Positions 1 through 9,363 are shown, numbered from the stretch's first letter. The stretch: DNA of 64,000 nt from Gordonia iterans (GCF_002993285.1 NZ_CP027433.1:3844001-3908000), one strand, 5' to 3'. Notes: generated by a model from the sequence alone, not told the origin. Translations and numbers: made by a program.

Positions 1-25
1 GCTGAGCACTGTCCGGAGAATGGAC

Positions 26-56
26 TTGACCCTCCCGCGACGTGAGGCTCGACGAT
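26..56 (+). promoter_or_regulatory. MerR-type promoter with palindromic operator
   Basis: A TTGACC -35 hexamer at 26-31 is followed by an imperfect palindrome CTCCCGCGACGTGAG at 32-46. MerR-family regulators bind in an over-long spacer between -35 and -10. With the usual 19-bp spacer the -10 falls at about 51-56, so transcription would begin near 63. That favours the ATG at 64 and a leaderless mRNA over the ATG at 55. Autoregulation is inferred. Confidence 0.5.
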
Positions 57-63
57 GGTTCCC

Positions 64-906
64 ATGACGGCAACGCACGATCCCGAGGACCGGTGGACGG
101 TCGGCCGGCTCGCCGAGCTGACCGGCGTCACGGTGCGCACCCTGCACCACTACGACGCCATCGGGCTGCTGCGTCCGAGTGACCGGTCCGGGGTCGGCTA
201 CCGCCTGTACGGGCCGGCCGACCTGGAGCGGTTGCAGCAGATCGTCCTCTACCGGCGGCTGGAACTGCCTCTGGAGGAGATCGCGCAGTTGCTCGATTCC
301 GGCGGTTCGCCGGAGGAACACCTGCGTCGCCAGCGCGATGCCGTCATCGCCCGGCGCGACGAGCTCGACGAGCTCGTGGGCGCCATCGACCGAGCATTGG
401 AGAGAACCATGAGTCAGCGACCCGCCACCGACGCCGAGATGCGCGAGATCTTCGGCGACGGCTTCAGCGACGAGTACCAGGCCGAGGCCCAGCAGCGCTG
501 GGGCGACACCGATGCCTGGAAGCAGTCGGCCCGTCGCACCGCGTCGTACACCAAGGCCGACTGGGCGGCGATCAAAGCCGAGACCGACGCGATCAACGAC
601 GATTTCGTGGCCGCCAAGCGGGCCGGCCTGCCCGCCGACGGCGACGTCGCGCGAGACGTCGCCGAGCGCGCCCGGCTCCAGATCCACGAGCGCTTCTACG
701 ACTGTTCGCCCGAGTTCCACCGGTGCCTCGGCGAGATGTATGTGAGCGATCCGCGCTTCACCGCCACGTACGACGATCTCGAGCCCGGTCTGGCGCAGTA
801 CGTCCGGGACGCGATCGTCGCGAACACCGACCGCGCCTCGGCACCTGGAGCACAGATCTGGCGCGAGTCCGGGGGCGGACATGCGGACCACCATCACCGC
901 AGCTAG
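64..906 (+). CDS. MerR-family regulator with TipAS effector domain
   Basis: This 280-aa protein has a MerR winged-helix at residues ~10-80 (LAELTGVTVRTLHHYDAIGL), a helical linker, and a C-terminal TipAS-type domain from ~130 with the family's W/Y-rich helical pattern. TipAS domains bind thiopeptide-like or other bulky ligands, and the full-length protein then activates promoters such as its own. An alternative ATG lies at 55, but that codon would sit in the predicted -10 box. Downstream is a small protein followed by otsA, with no evident functional link. Family is secure; ligand unknown. Confidence 0.88.
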   Translation: MTATHDPEDRWTVGRLAELTGVTVRTLHHYDAIGLLRPSDRSGVGYRLYGPADLERLQQIVLYRRLELPLEEIAQLLDSGGSPEEHLRRQRDAVIARRDELDELVGAIDRALERTMSQRPATDAEMREIFGDGFSDEYQAEAQQRWGDTDAWKQSARRTASYTKADWAAIKAETDAINDDFVAAKRAGLPADGDVARDVAERARLQIHERFYDCSPEFHRCLGEMYVSDPRFTATYDDLEPGLAQYVRDAIVANTDRASAPGAQIWRESGGGHADHHHRS

Positions 907-916
907 AATAGGCCGC

Positions 917-1081
917 ATGCCTCCCAAGACAACTGACCTTGTGGACGACGACGAGTTGGACCCCGTCGCCGACGAGACCGCCAACTCGGCCCGCCGCGTC
1001 GTCGCCGCGTACGCCGCCGATGCCGACGAGTGCCGCATGCTCTTCGCGATGCTCGGCATCGAGCCTGGAGAGACCGACTGA
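917..1081 (+). CDS. Small acidic hypothetical protein upstream of otsA
   Basis: This short ORF encodes 54 residues rich in Asp and Glu, with one cysteine near residue 39. It ends 3 nt before the otsA ATG, so the two are probably co-transcribed. A similarly placed ~54-aa protein precedes otsA in M. tuberculosis (Rv3489), which supports it being a real gene. The ATG at 917 has AGG about 5 nt upstream. An in-frame start at 881 would overlap the preceding gene. No function can be assigned. Confidence 0.7.
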   Translation: MPPKTTDLVDDDELDPVADETANSARRVVAAYAADADECRMLFAMLGIEPGETD

Positions 1082-1084
1082 CCC

Positions 1085-2527
1085 ATGTCGGCCGCTGAGC
1101 CGGGTGCCGACGTCACCCGTTCGGGCGCCGACTTCGTCGTCGTCGCCAACCGCCTTCCCGTCAACAAGAAGGTCCTCGCCGACGGCACCGTCACCTGGAC
1201 TCGTGCGCCCGGCGGTCTGGTGACCGCGCTGGCACCGATCTTCGACAGCACCCCCGGCGCGTGGGTCGGCTGGACCGGCAGCGCCGACTCCGACGACGAC
1301 CCGCGCGTCGACGGCATCGAGATCCATGCGGTCCCGCTCAGCGCGGACGAGGTCGAGGACTACTACGAGGGTTTCTCGAACTCCACGCTGTGGCCGCTGT
1401 ATCACGACGTGCTGGTCAAACCCGTCTATCGCGCCGACTGGTGGGATGCCTACGTCGCGGTCAATCGCCGGTTCGCGCAGGCCGCTTCCGATGCCGCAGC
1501 GACCGGCGGAACGGTGTGGGTGCAGGACTACCAACTTCAGCTGGTGCCGGCGATGCTGCGCGCACTGCGCCCCGATCTGAAGATCGGCTTCTTTCTGCAC
1601 ATCCCGTTCCCGCCGTACGAGCTGTTCAGCCAGCTCCCGTGGCGGCGAGAAATCCTCGACGGGCTGCTCGGCGCCGACCTGATCGGTTTCCATCTGCCCG
1701 GCGGCGCCCAGAACTTCCTGACGCTGAGCCGCCGGATCCTCGGTGTCGAGGCGTCGTCCGACCCGGTCGGCGTCCGCACCGATTTCGGGACCGTGGATCT
1801 CGGCGACCGCGTCGTCCGGGTCGGCGCGTTCCCGATCTCCATCGACTCGGCGGGGGTGGCCGAACAGGCCGCATCGTCGCGGGTCCAGGAGCGTGCGGTG
1901 GAACTGCGCAAGCAGCTCGGCGATCCGAAGCACCTGCTCCTGGGCGTCGACCGTCTCGACTACACCAAGGGCATCGACGTCCGGATCGAGTCGCTGGAGC
2001 GCATCTTCGCCGACGGCCGCCTTGACCCGGCGGACACGGTGCTGGTCCAGCTGGCCAGTCCGAGCCGGGAGAACGTGGAAAGCTACGCCCGGCTGCGCGA
2101 CGCGGTCGAGCGGACCGTCGCCCACATCAACGGCACCTACGGAACGGTCGACGCTCCCCCGGTCCGCTATCTGCTGCAGCCGGTTCCGCGCGACGAACTC
2201 CTCGCCTACTTCGTGGCCGCCGACGCCGCCCTGGTGACTCCGCTTCGCGACGGCATGAACCTCGTGACCAAGGAGTACCTGGCCTGCCGCCCGGACCTGG
2301 GCGGCGCGCTGGTGCTCAGCGAATTCACCGGTGCCGCAATGGAATTAGACCAGGCGTACTTGATGAATCCGTACGACTCGGCGTCCACCGACGACGCCGT
2401 GGTCGCGGCCGTCACCGATCCGCCCGAGGAACGACGACGCCGCATGGAGATCCTGCGCGACCAGGTGATGCACAACGACGTCGACCAGTGGGCGCGCAGC
2501 TTTCTGGACGCCCTGAACGAAGAGTGA
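1085..2527 (+). CDS. otsA: Alpha,alpha-trehalose-phosphate synthase (UDP/ADP-glucose)
   Basis: This 480-aa GT20 enzyme joins nucleotide-glucose and glucose-6-phosphate to give trehalose-6-phosphate in the cytoplasm. Landmarks are [10 protein letters not shown] near the N-terminus, the [10 protein letters not shown] loop at ~165-175, [11 protein letters not shown] at ~288-298 and [12 protein letters not shown] at ~385. Length is normal for the family. It is followed 4 nt later by otsB, giving the complete OtsAB pathway as an operon. Trehalose is both a stress protectant and a precursor of mycolate-carrying glycolipids in mycolata. Confidence 0.97.
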   Translation: MSAAEPGADVTRSGADFVVVANRLPVNKKVLADGTVTWTRAPGGLVTALAPIFDSTPGAWVGWTGSADSDDDPRVDGIEIHAVPLSADEVEDYYEGFSNSTLWPLYHDVLVKPVYRADWWDAYVAVNRRFAQAASDAAATGGTVWVQDYQLQLVPAMLRALRPDLKIGFFLHIPFPPYELFSQLPWRREILDGLLGADLIGFHLPGGAQNFLTLSRRILGVEASSDPVGVRTDFGTVDLGDRVVRVGAFPISIDSAGVAEQAASSRVQERAVELRKQLGDPKHLLLGVDRLDYTKGIDVRIESLERIFADGRLDPADTVLVQLASPSRENVESYARLRDAVERTVAHINGTYGTVDAPPVRYLLQPVPRDELLAYFVAADAALVTPLRDGMNLVTKEYLACRPDLGGALVLSEFTGAAMELDQAYLMNPYDSASTDDAVVAAVTDPPEERRRRMEILRDQVMHNDVDQWARSFLDALNEE

Positions 2528-2531
2528 GGCC

Positions 2532-3323
2532 ATGAGCGCATCCGGAATCAGCACCGAGCTGCGGGCCGCGCTCGCCGACTTCTGCACGCTGGACCGCGTG
2601 GTCGTGGCCTCCGACTACGACGGCTGTGTGGCGCCGATCCAGCCCCGGCCGGACATGGCCGTGCCGAACCCGGCGTCCCTGACGGCGCTGGAGGCATGCG
2701 GCGCCTGTGACCGCACCCTGGCGGCGATGGTCTCCGGCCGCGCCCGCGCCGATCTCGCCGCGATCTCCGGCGCCGGCGAGGGCCTGACCCTGATCGGCAG
2801 CCACGGCGCTGAGTTCGAGAGCGGTTTCGACGAGCCGCTGACCCGCGACCAGCAGGCGCTGCTGGAACGGATCATCGCCGACTTCCGCGGGATCGCCGCG
2901 CAGTTCCCGGGCACCAGCGTCGAGACCAAGCCCGCCAGCACCACCCTGCACGTGCGCAACGCCACCCCCGACGATGCCGCGGCCGCCATGGTGCTGGCCG
3001 AGACCGGACCGGCCGGCTGGCACGGAGTACACGTCACCAAGGGCAAGGCCGTCATCGAACTCGCCGTGATCGAGACCAGCAAGGGGCTGGCTCTCGACCG
3101 GCTCCGCCGCGCGTTCAACGCCGACGCGGTGCTCTACCTCGGCGACGACGTGACCGACGAGAAGGCCTTCGCGCACTTGCAGCGCCGCGACGGCGTCGGC
3201 GGGCACGCGGGCAAGGACGTAGGCATCAAGGTGGGCGACGGCGATACACTCGCCGAGTTCCGGATCCCGGGCACCGACCAGGTGGCATCGGTGCTGGAGT
3301 TCGTCGCCGCGCGTCGTCGCTGA
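2532..3323 (+). CDS. otsB: Trehalose-6-phosphate phosphatase
   Basis: This 263-aa HAD-superfamily phosphatase hydrolyses trehalose-6-phosphate to trehalose. The nucleophile motif is SDYDGCVAP at ~25-33, the SGR motif of trehalose phosphatases follows at ~67, and the acidic metal-binding motif LGDDVTDEKAF is at ~203-213. It begins 4 nt after the otsA stop codon, so translation is likely coupled. It is shorter than the three-domain mycobacterial OtsB2 and matches the single-domain bacterial type. Confidence 0.95.
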   Translation: MSASGISTELRAALADFCTLDRVVVASDYDGCVAPIQPRPDMAVPNPASLTALEACGACDRTLAAMVSGRARADLAAISGAGEGLTLIGSHGAEFESGFDEPLTRDQQALLERIIADFRGIAAQFPGTSVETKPASTTLHVRNATPDDAAAAMVLAETGPAGWHGVHVTKGKAVIELAVIETSKGLALDRLRRAFNADAVLYLGDDVTDEKAFAHLQRRDGVGGHAGKDVGIKVGDGDTLAEFRIPGTDQVASVLEFVAARRR

Positions 3324-3332
3324 CGATCGGCG

Positions 3333-4508
3333 TCAGCGGGTCGCGAGCGACCCCACGACGGCGAGCGGATCCGCGTACACCGCGGCGAGTGCGACGGCGA
3401 CGGGTGCCGCCTCCGGGACGTGGACCCCGAAGCGGGTCGGCGTGATCTCCAGCGGCCACGGCGTCCTGCTCGCCGCGTCGAACGCCGCCTGAATCGGGGC
3501 GAGGCCGCGCGGGTGCGCCGAGAAGGCGTCACCGGCCACGATCACCGAGTCCGGGTTGATGACGTCACGCATCGTGGCCACCGCTTCGCCGAGAACGCGT
3601 GCGCGGGCGTCGGCCAGCACGCCGGCGTCGTCGGACGTGCCGAGACGGGCCGCAGCGGCTTTGAGGGCGGCGGTGCCGATCACCGATTGCAGCGGCGCGA
3701 TCGCGGATGCGTCGAGCGGGCCGGGCTCCACCGGAAGGCCGGCGATGGAGCCGGCGCCCCGGAGCGGCTGGTGCACCTCACCGGAGATGATCATCGCCAT
3801 GCCGACCGTCTCGCGCGCGTAGAAGAACAGTGCCGCTCCCCGGGGATTCGGCCCGCACGCCGCGCCCCCGATCTCGTGCGGGACCACGTCGCCGCCGAGG
3901 AGCAGTTCGGCGGCCGCCATCGCCTGGACGTGTTCGGCCACCGACACCGGAACGCCGAGCGCCTCGTGCAGTCGCCGGCCGAGCTGCTGGCCCCGCCAGT
4001 GCAGGATCGGATGGTCGACGACGCCGGTCTCGGCGTCGACCGCCCCGCCCAGGGCGGCACCGGCCCAGAGGACGCGCCGACCGGAGAAGCGGGCGGCGAG
4101 CTCGGCCAGCTGGGTACACAAGCGGTCGACGGCGGCGGCACCCCCGTCTCCGCACACCTCCTGGGTCCGGACCGCGTGGCTGTACAGGGTGCGCCCGCCG
4201 AGATCGGCGATCACCAGGGCGGTTCGTCGTGCGCCGATGTGGATCCCCGCGACACAGAAGCGGTCGCGGTCCAGAGTGAGCGGGATCTTCGGTCGGCCGA
4301 CGCCGCGGGAGTCGACCAGTTCGGGCCGTTCGTCGACCAGTCCGGCGGAACACAGCGCAGTGATCTGGCGGTTGACGGTGGCCGCGGAGAGTCCGGCGCG
4401 GTCGGTGATCTCGTCGCGCATGGACGGCCCGCCGACGCGGATCGCGTTGAGGACGAGGCTCGCCGGGGCCGCGCCCACGCGCAGCTTCGCCGCGACCACT
4501 CCCGTCAT
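3333..4508 (-). CDS. ROK-family transcriptional regulator
   Basis: This 391-aa protein has an N-terminal MarR-like winged helix (~20-75; RAGLSAATVNRQITALCSAG) and a C-terminal ROK (repressor, ORF, kinase) domain with the ASKHA-type strand HIGARRTALVIADLGG and a second nucleotide-fold segment GAALGGAVDAETG. The usual zinc-binding CxCGxxGC motif of ROK proteins is absent; the equivalent region reads GGAACGPNPRG. The ATG at 4508 is the only good start, and the divergent SDR begins 42 bp away. The same ROK/SDR pair occurs in M. tuberculosis (Rv0485/Rv0484c). The sugar effector is unknown. Confidence 0.88.
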   Translation of the reverse strand: MTGVVAAKLRVGAAPASLVLNAIRVGGPSMRDEITDRAGLSAATVNRQITALCSAGLVDERPELVDSRGVGRPKIPLTLDRDRFCVAGIHIGARRTALVIADLGGRTLYSHAVRTQEVCGDGGAAAVDRLCTQLAELAARFSGRRVLWAGAALGGAVDAETGVVDHPILHWRGQQLGRRLHEALGVPVSVAEHVQAMAAAELLLGGDVVPHEIGGAACGPNPRGAALFFYARETVGMAMIISGEVHQPLRGAGSIAGLPVEPGPLDASAIAPLQSVIGTAALKAAAARLGTSDDAGVLADARARVLGEAVATMRDVINPDSVIVAGDAFSAHPRGLAPIQAAFDAASRTPWPLEITPTRFGVHVPEAAPVAVALAAVYADPLAVVGSLATR

Positions 4509-4550
4509 GGCCTCGAATCTAGCAGTCGTACAGGGCCTTAGACTGGGATC

Positions 4551-5321
4551 ATGGCCTCCTCGATCACCGTGAGCGAAACCGTCCCTTCCACCGGAAAAGT
4601 CGCAGTGGTGACCGGCGCCAGCTCGGGCATCGGGGCGGCGACGGCCCGGGCGCTCGCCCGGGACGGGTATCAGGTGGTGATCGGGGCGCGCCGCACCGAC
4701 CGGATCACCGAGCTCGCCGAGGAGATCGGCGGGCGGGCGATGTACCTGGACGTGACCGACGCCGCGTCCGTGGAGCGGTTCGCCGGAACCCTGGAACGCG
4801 TCGACGTGCTGGTGAACAACGCCGGCGGCGCGAAGGGGCTGGCGCCGGTGAGCGAAGCCGACCTCGAGGACTGGCGCTGGATGTGGGAGACCAACGTCGT
4901 CGGCACCCTCCGCATGACCAAGGCACTGCTTCCCGCGCTGATCGCCTCCGGCGACGGGCTGATCGTCACGGTCACATCGATCGCCGCGCTCGACGTCTAC
5001 GACAACGGCGCCGGCTACACCTCGGCCAAGCACGCGCAGGGAGTGCTGCACCGCACGCTGCGCGGTGAACTGCTCGGCAAACCGGTGCGGCTCACCGAGA
5101 TCTGCCCGGGCATGGTCGAGACCGAATTCTCCCTGGTCCGCTTCGACGGCGACGCCGACCGCGCCGACCAGATCTATCAGGGGCTGACCCCGCTGACCGC
5201 CGACGACGTCGCCGACGTGATCGCCTTCGCCGCCTCCCGGCCGCCGCACGTGAACCTCGACCAGATCGTCCTCAAGCCCCGCGATCAGGCCGACGCCCGC
5301 CGCAACGTCAAGACCCTCTGA
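4551..5321 (+). CDS. SDR-family NAD(P)-dependent oxidoreductase
   Basis: This 256-aa short-chain dehydrogenase has the cofactor motif VTGASSGIGAATARAL at ~20-35, NNAGG at ~91, the catalytic serine in VTSIAA and Tyr/Lys in YTSAKHA. The pattern is closest to the YdfG type (3-hydroxy acid dehydrogenase or serine dehydrogenase), which is inference. It is transcribed divergently from the ROK regulator, 42 bp apart, so it is a plausible regulatory target. Confidence 0.9.
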   Translation: MASSITVSETVPSTGKVAVVTGASSGIGAATARALARDGYQVVIGARRTDRITELAEEIGGRAMYLDVTDAASVERFAGTLERVDVLVNNAGGAKGLAPVSEADLEDWRWMWETNVVGTLRMTKALLPALIASGDGLIVTVTSIAALDVYDNGAGYTSAKHAQGVLHRTLRGELLGKPVRLTEICPGMVETEFSLVRFDGDADRADQIYQGLTPLTADDVADVIAFAASRPPHVNLDQIVLKPRDQADARRNVKTL

Positions 5322-5365
5322 GATCTTTCGGCCGCGGCGGACGCCGGCCCGTCAGTGATCTCAGA

Positions 5366-6067
5366 TCAAATGACGCGGAACCCCGCGCCGACTCGGCCGT
5401 GCCGGTTGAGCGAGGCGAGGATCGCGGTCATCTTGGTCGCCACCATCGGGCTGTGGATCGGGAAACCGCCGAACGGGCACTGAATCGCCACACCGCCGAC
5501 GTACTGACCGCCGTTGAGCATGCCGACCACCCGATTGCCGCGCAGCACGGGCGCACCGGAGTCACCCGAAGCCGCGCACACGTATCCGGTCGACCGCGCC
5601 TGCCCATCCTGCAGCACCGGACCACAGGTGAAACCGGTCGTGGCGCCCATCTTGCAGACGTTGACGCCGAACGCCGGGAACCGGGCCACACCGACGATTC
5701 GAGCCGGACCCACCGAACGCACCGGACGCACCTTACTGCGATCCAGCGTCACCGCCGCGAAGTCACCGCCCTTCGACAGCACCGACACCCGGCCGATCAC
5801 GCCGGCGGCACGATTGCTCCGCAAACTCACGTTGTAGTGGCCGCCCTTGGCGCAGTGCGCCGCGGTCAGCCCGACCAGCCGGCCACCGCGGTCGTGTCCG
5901 ACCGCGGTCATCGTGCACCCGTACTTCCCACCGAACACGATCGCGGTACCACCGCCCACCGGGGCCTTCGGCGCAGCACCGGCACCGACGCCGCCGACTC
6001 GATCTCCAGTGCCACCGGCCCCAACGCCCACGCCGAGACGCGGGCCAACGCCGGCAGCCCCTCGCAC
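5366..6067 (-). CDS. Trypsin-like (S1) serine protease domain protein, 5' end disturbed
   Basis: The chymotrypsin-fold core runs from about residue 35: LTAAHCAKGG carries the catalytic His, a DFAAVTLDRS segment the likely Asp, and CAASGDSGAPVL the Ser. Six cysteines suggest disulfides and secretion. No signal peptide can be read. The first ~30 codons (6067 to ~5980) are Gly-rich with codon third positions unlike the rest, whereas the -1-shifted frame there looks coding. The stated GTG start is only the most upstream reasonable one. A frame slip or recombination joint near 5970-6000 is likely, and the gene may be non-functional. Confidence 0.65.
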   Translation of the reverse strand: MRGAAGVGPRLGVGVGAGGTGDRVGGVGAGAAPKAPVGGGTAIVFGGKYGCTMTAVGHDRGGRLVGLTAAHCAKGGHYNVSLRSNRAAGVIGRVSVLSKGGDFAAVTLDRSKVRPVRSVGPARIVGVARFPAFGVNVCKMGATTGFTCGPVLQDGQARSTGYVCAASGDSGAPVLRGNRVVGMLNGGQYVGGVAIQCPFGGFPIHSPMVATKMTAILASLNRHGRVGAGFRVI

Positions 6068-6180
6068 CCCGCATGCTGCGCGATGTGTTCGACGGACGTC
6101 GCGTGAAATCCTCTGCGGACGAACAGCTCCCGCGCCGACGATCGGATGGTTGCGGCAGCCGCCTGTCCCGGCGCCTGAAG
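6061..6180 (-). pseudogene. Remnant of a TetR N-terminal helix-turn-helix
   Basis: Read on the minus strand from 6180, about 35 codons give a TetR-like start: a TIRSSARELFVRRGF helix, then HATSVEHIAQHAGC, the first half of the HTH. It has no start codon and breaks off before the recognition helix. It lies directly downstream of an intact TetR gene and runs into the disturbed 5' part of the protease gene, in a different frame from both. It looks like debris of a recombination event. Confidence 0.5.
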
Positions 6181-6208
6181 TACGCCGCGCGTTACTGACG
6201 TGGCCCGG

Positions 6209-6823
6209 TCAGGCGTCGTCGTCGACGAGCAGTCCGGTCACCATCGCGACCAGGACGCGTTCGATGTCGGCTCGGTATCCCCGCTTGGTCGGCTGCTCGG
6301 CGAACGCGACCGCGCCGTCGAACACCAGCTCCAGCACCATCCGGGCGGCGATCGCCACGTCGACGCCTTCGGCGAGGGTGCCGTCTTCCTTGGCGCGGGT
6401 GAAGATCGACTCCACGTAGGGCAGCGAACCCTTCTGCTGGATCTCCCGGCGCCGGTCTTCGCCGATGGCGAATCCCGCCTGCCGGGACAACCCCCGGAGG
6501 CTGCGATCCTTCGAGTACGCGGCGAGCATCGCGGAGATGGACTTCACGATCTGCTCGCGGGGCGACATCGATTCGTTCACCGCTCCCTCGATCTGCTCGA
6601 GGGCCTCGGTGCAGTGGTTCTCGAACACCGCGGCGAACAGGCCCGGCTTGTCAGCGAAGTGGTGATAGACCGCGCCCTTGCTGACGCGGGCGTCGAGACT
6701 CACCTCGTCGATCCCGGTCTCGGCATAGCCCTGGTCGACGAAGCGGGTCGCCGCCGAGTCCAGAATCGCCTGTCGGGTGAGAGCTGCGTACTCAGCCCTC
6801 CGTGATCTCACGACATCCACCAT
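6209..6823 (-). CDS. TetR-family transcriptional regulator
   Basis: This 204-aa protein has a complete TetR DNA-binding domain at ~14-60 (RQAILDSAATRFVDQGYAET, then VSKGAVYHHFADK) and an all-helical ligand domain. The ATG at 6823 is the natural start. The gap to the sigma-factor gene holds a small palindrome that could be its operator. The ligand is unknown; downstream on the same strand lie only the TetR remnant and the protease. Confidence 0.88.
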   Translation of the reverse strand: MVDVVRSRRAEYAALTRQAILDSAATRFVDQGYAETGIDEVSLDARVSKGAVYHHFADKPGLFAAVFENHCTEALEQIEGAVNESMSPREQIVKSISAMLAAYSKDRSLRGLSRQAGFAIGEDRRREIQQKGSLPYVESIFTRAKEDGTLAEGVDVAIAARMVLELVFDGAVAFAEQPTKRGYRADIERVLVAMVTGLLVDDDA

Positions 6824-7137
6824 GTCAGCAGCCTACCTAAGTACCGGGAGTGTCCGGGCCGCTGCGCCGCTTGCCCCTCGTCGGGGATCCGCGGGCGCAT
6901 ACCCGCTTACAACCAGATCATTACACACCATAGTGTGCGAAGTCATGGCTACGGAGGTGAGTACGACGGGCCGATGCGTCCTCTAGCACCTCGTGGGGGC
7001 ACCACGAACCCTTCCACCTGCAGCTTTATCCGCACCCAGGTATGTTTGTCAACTGTCGTGTTCACACGAACTCCGGTTATCCACACGCGCGCGAAATCCC
7101 TCCTCCGGGCCCGAGATATCCGCTTACAGTCACTCCC
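6824..7137. other. Divergent intergenic region with short palindrome
   Basis: These 314 bp separate the divergent tetR and sigma-factor genes. I see no convincing coding sequence. A palindrome CACAC-CATA-GTGTG at 6924-6937 is a candidate TetR operator. The part nearest the sigma-factor gene is relatively AT-rich and would hold its promoter. Confidence 0.4.
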
Positions 7138-7707
7138 ATGAGTCGGGGGATGGTTCAGCAAAAGGTCAGCGACCACGGTCTGCTCAGCGCAGCCTCGCGG
7201 GGAGACGGCACCGCCTTCCGCGAACTGTTCGAGCGACACAAGGCGTACCTTTGGTCGATCGCCCTACGCACCACCGGCGACCGCGACGACGCCGAGGACG
7301 CACTGCAGGACGCACTGCTGAGTATCTTCCGGACCGCGGGCAACTTCCGGTGCGACTCCTCGGTATTGGTATGGATGCACCGCGTGGTGGTCAACTCCTG
7401 CTTCGACCGGCTCCGCCGCCGTCGCACCCACGCGACCAACCCGCTCCCGGAATTCGACAACGACCTCCCGGACGACACCCCGATCGACTTCACCGAGCAC
7501 GTCGACCTCCGCCTGTCCATCGGCCGGGCGCTCGACGTTCTCCCACCCGGCCAGCGCGCCGCGATCATCGCAGTCGACATCCAAGGCCTCTCGATCGACG
7601 AGACCGCCGCACGGCTGGGAATCGCCCCCGGCACGGTGAAGAGCCGCTGCGCACGCGGCCGCCTGAAACTGGCCGGTGTGCTGGGGCACCTACGCGACCC
7701 GGACTGA
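7138..7707 (+). CDS. ECF sigma factor, SigM-like
   Basis: The ATG at 7138 gives 189 aa. Region 2 spans ~25-90 (DDAEDALQDALLSIFRTAG, then WMHRVVVNSCFDRLRRRRTH) and region 4 spans ~130-180 (LPPGQRAAIIAVDIQGLSI, GTVKSRCARGRLKL). The HRIVVNACLDRLRR-like and TVKSRCAR segments are typical of mycobacterial SigM. SigM is normally followed by its anti-sigma factor; here the next gene is deoC on the opposite strand, so this copy is an orphan. An upstream in-frame ATG at 7042 would add 32 poorly conserved residues and is less likely. Confidence 0.85.
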   Translation: MSRGMVQQKVSDHGLLSAASRGDGTAFRELFERHKAYLWSIALRTTGDRDDAEDALQDALLSIFRTAGNFRCDSSVLVWMHRVVVNSCFDRLRRRRTHATNPLPEFDNDLPDDTPIDFTEHVDLRLSIGRALDVLPPGQRAAIIAVDIQGLSIDETAARLGIAPGTVKSRCARGRLKLAGVLGHLRDPD

Positions 7708-7758
7708 GCGGCCCACCGGCACGCCGAGCATGAGAAGCGGACGCGGAGGCTCCAAGCG

Positions 7759-8433
7759 TTACTCAGGAAAGCCCGACAGCACGGCCTCGGTGCCGGACAG
7801 GCCGAGGCGAGTCGCACCGGCGGCGATCAGTTCGGCGGCGAAGGCGGCGTCACGGATTCCTCCGCTCGCCTTGACCCCGGCCCGATCGCCGACCGCCTCC
7901 CGCATGATCGCGACGGCCGCCACGCTCGCGCCCCCGGCCGGGTGGAAGCCGGTGGAAGTCTTCACGAAGTCCGCCCCGCCGTCGACGACGCGCCGGCACA
8001 CCTGCGCCAGCCCCTCCGGACCGATCTTCTCCAGCAGCACCGCCGACTCGACGATCACCTTGAGCACCGCGTCACCGGCACCCTCTCGGACGGTGACCAC
8101 ATCGGCGAATACCTCGTCATACCGACCGTCGACCGCAGCGCCGACGTCGATCACCATGTCGATCTCCCGGGCGCCGGAATCCACCGCCAGCCGCGCCTCC
8201 GCCGCCTTGACCAACGAATGGTGCTTGCCCGATGGGAAACCGACGACGACGCATGTCTGCTGGTCCCCGGTGTCGATCGGCAGCATCGACGGCGAGAGGC
8301 AGACCGCGTACGTGCCCAGCCGCGCGGCTTCGGCGACGGCCGCCGCGGCATCGGAGCGGGTGGCCTCCGGCTTGAGCAGAGTGTGGTCGACTAGGGCCGC
8401 GACCTCGGCCCGGCGCAGGTTGGTTTCAGTCAC
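7759..8433 (-). CDS. deoC: Deoxyribose-phosphate aldolase
   Basis: This 224-aa class I aldolase cleaves 2-deoxyribose-5-phosphate to glyceraldehyde-3-phosphate and acetaldehyde in nucleoside catabolism. [11 protein letters not shown] begins the barrel, [10 protein letters not shown] carries one active-site lysine, [10 protein letters not shown] the Schiff-base lysine and [10 protein letters not shown] the second catalytic lysine. The GTG at 8433 gives the family length. The divergent purU start lies only 27 bp away. A deoC gene also sits beside the DUF2993/nitrilase genes in M. tuberculosis. Confidence 0.96.
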   Translation of the reverse strand: MTETNLRRAEVAALVDHTLLKPEATRSDAAAAVAEAARLGTYAVCLSPSMLPIDTGDQQTCVVVGFPSGKHHSLVKAAEARLAVDSGAREIDMVIDVGAAVDGRYDEVFADVVTVREGAGDAVLKVIVESAVLLEKIGPEGLAQVCRRVVDGGADFVKTSTGFHPAGGASVAAVAIMREAVGDRAGVKASGGIRDAAFAAELIAAGATRLGLSGTEAVLSGFPE

Positions 8434-8460
8434 AGAAACGAGCTTGGCACACTGGTTCAG

Positions 8461-9363
8461 GTGAACGCCGCCGACACCTCCGCCACGCCCGACGACGGGC
8501 GCAGTTACGTCCTCACCCTCGGGTGTCCGGACACCACCGGCATCGTCGCCGCGATCTCCGGCTTCCTGGCCGAGATCGGCGGCTGGATCACCGAGGCCGC
8601 CTACCACTCCGACCCCGCCTCGGGGTGGTTCTTCACCCGGCAGGCGATCCGCGCCGACTCGGTGGACCTGACCGCGAACGAGGTCCGCAACCGCTTCGCC
8701 GCCGTCGCCGAGACACTCGGTCCGGAGACCGAGTGGCGCCTCACCGACACCGGTGAACCAAAATCGGTCGTGCTCCTGGTCAGCAAAGACAGTCACTGCC
8801 TGCTCGATCTGCTCGCCCGCGCCGAACGTCGCGAACTGCCGGCGCGGATCGAGGCGGTGATCGGCAACCACCGCGATCTCGAATCGATCACCACGCGCTT
8901 CGGCATCCCATTCCACCATGTGCCTTTCCCGGCCGGCGATCCCGAAGGCAAGGCGGCCTCGTTCGCCCGCGTGCGCGAGTACGTCGACGTGCACGACCCC
9001 GACGCCATCGTCCTCGCTCGCTTCATGCAGATCCTGCCCGCGGAGTTGTGCCAGGCGTGGGCCGGCCGCGCGATCAACATCCACCACAGCTTCTTGCCGA
9101 GTTTCGTCGGCGCGCGTCCCTACCATCAGGCATTCGACCGCGGCGTCAAGCTGATCGGCGCCACGTGCCATTACGTCACCGCCGACTTGGACGCCGGGCC
9201 GATCATCGAACAGGACGTCGGCCGGATCAATCACGAGCAGACGCCTGCCGACATGGTGCGTCAGGGTCGCGACATCGAGACCCTGGTGCTCTCGCGCGGT
9301 GTGCGCTGGCACCTCGAGGACCGCGTCCTGGTGCACGGCCGCAAGACCGTGGTGTTCGCCTGA
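8461..9363 (+). CDS. purU: Formyltetrahydrofolate deformylase
   Basis: This 300-aa enzyme releases formate from 10-formyl-THF and balances one-carbon pools. An N-terminal ACT domain (~15-90; [20 protein letters not shown]) is followed by a formyltransferase-type hydrolase domain with [11 protein letters not shown] containing the catalytic His, and a C-terminal [10 protein letters not shown] segment. The GTG at 8461 is the only start keeping the full ACT domain. The stop codon lies inside the first copy of a 14-bp tandem repeat. Confidence 0.96.
   Translation: MNAADTSATPDDGRSYVLTLGCPDTTGIVAAISGFLAEIGGWITEAAYHSDPASGWFFTRQAIRADSVDLTANEVRNRFAAVAETLGPETEWRLTDTGEPKSVVLLVSKDSHCLLDLLARAERRELPARIEAVIGNHRDLESITTRFGIPFHHVPFPAGDPEGKAASFARVREYVDVHDPDAIVLARFMQILPAELCQAWAGRAINIHHSFLPSFVGARPYHQAFDRGVKLIGATCHYVTADLDAGPIIEQDVGRINHEQTPADMVRQGRDIETLVLSRGVRWHLEDRVLVHGRKTVVFA

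Noticed and set aside
3333..5249. A 638-codon minus-strand gene containing the ROK protein
   Set aside because: The first 247 codons are antisense to the SDR gene; the ROK protein starts at 4508.
6949..7239. Small minus-strand ORF between tetR and the sigma gene
   Set aside because: Overlaps the sigma-factor coding start, has no ribosome site and no recognisable motif.
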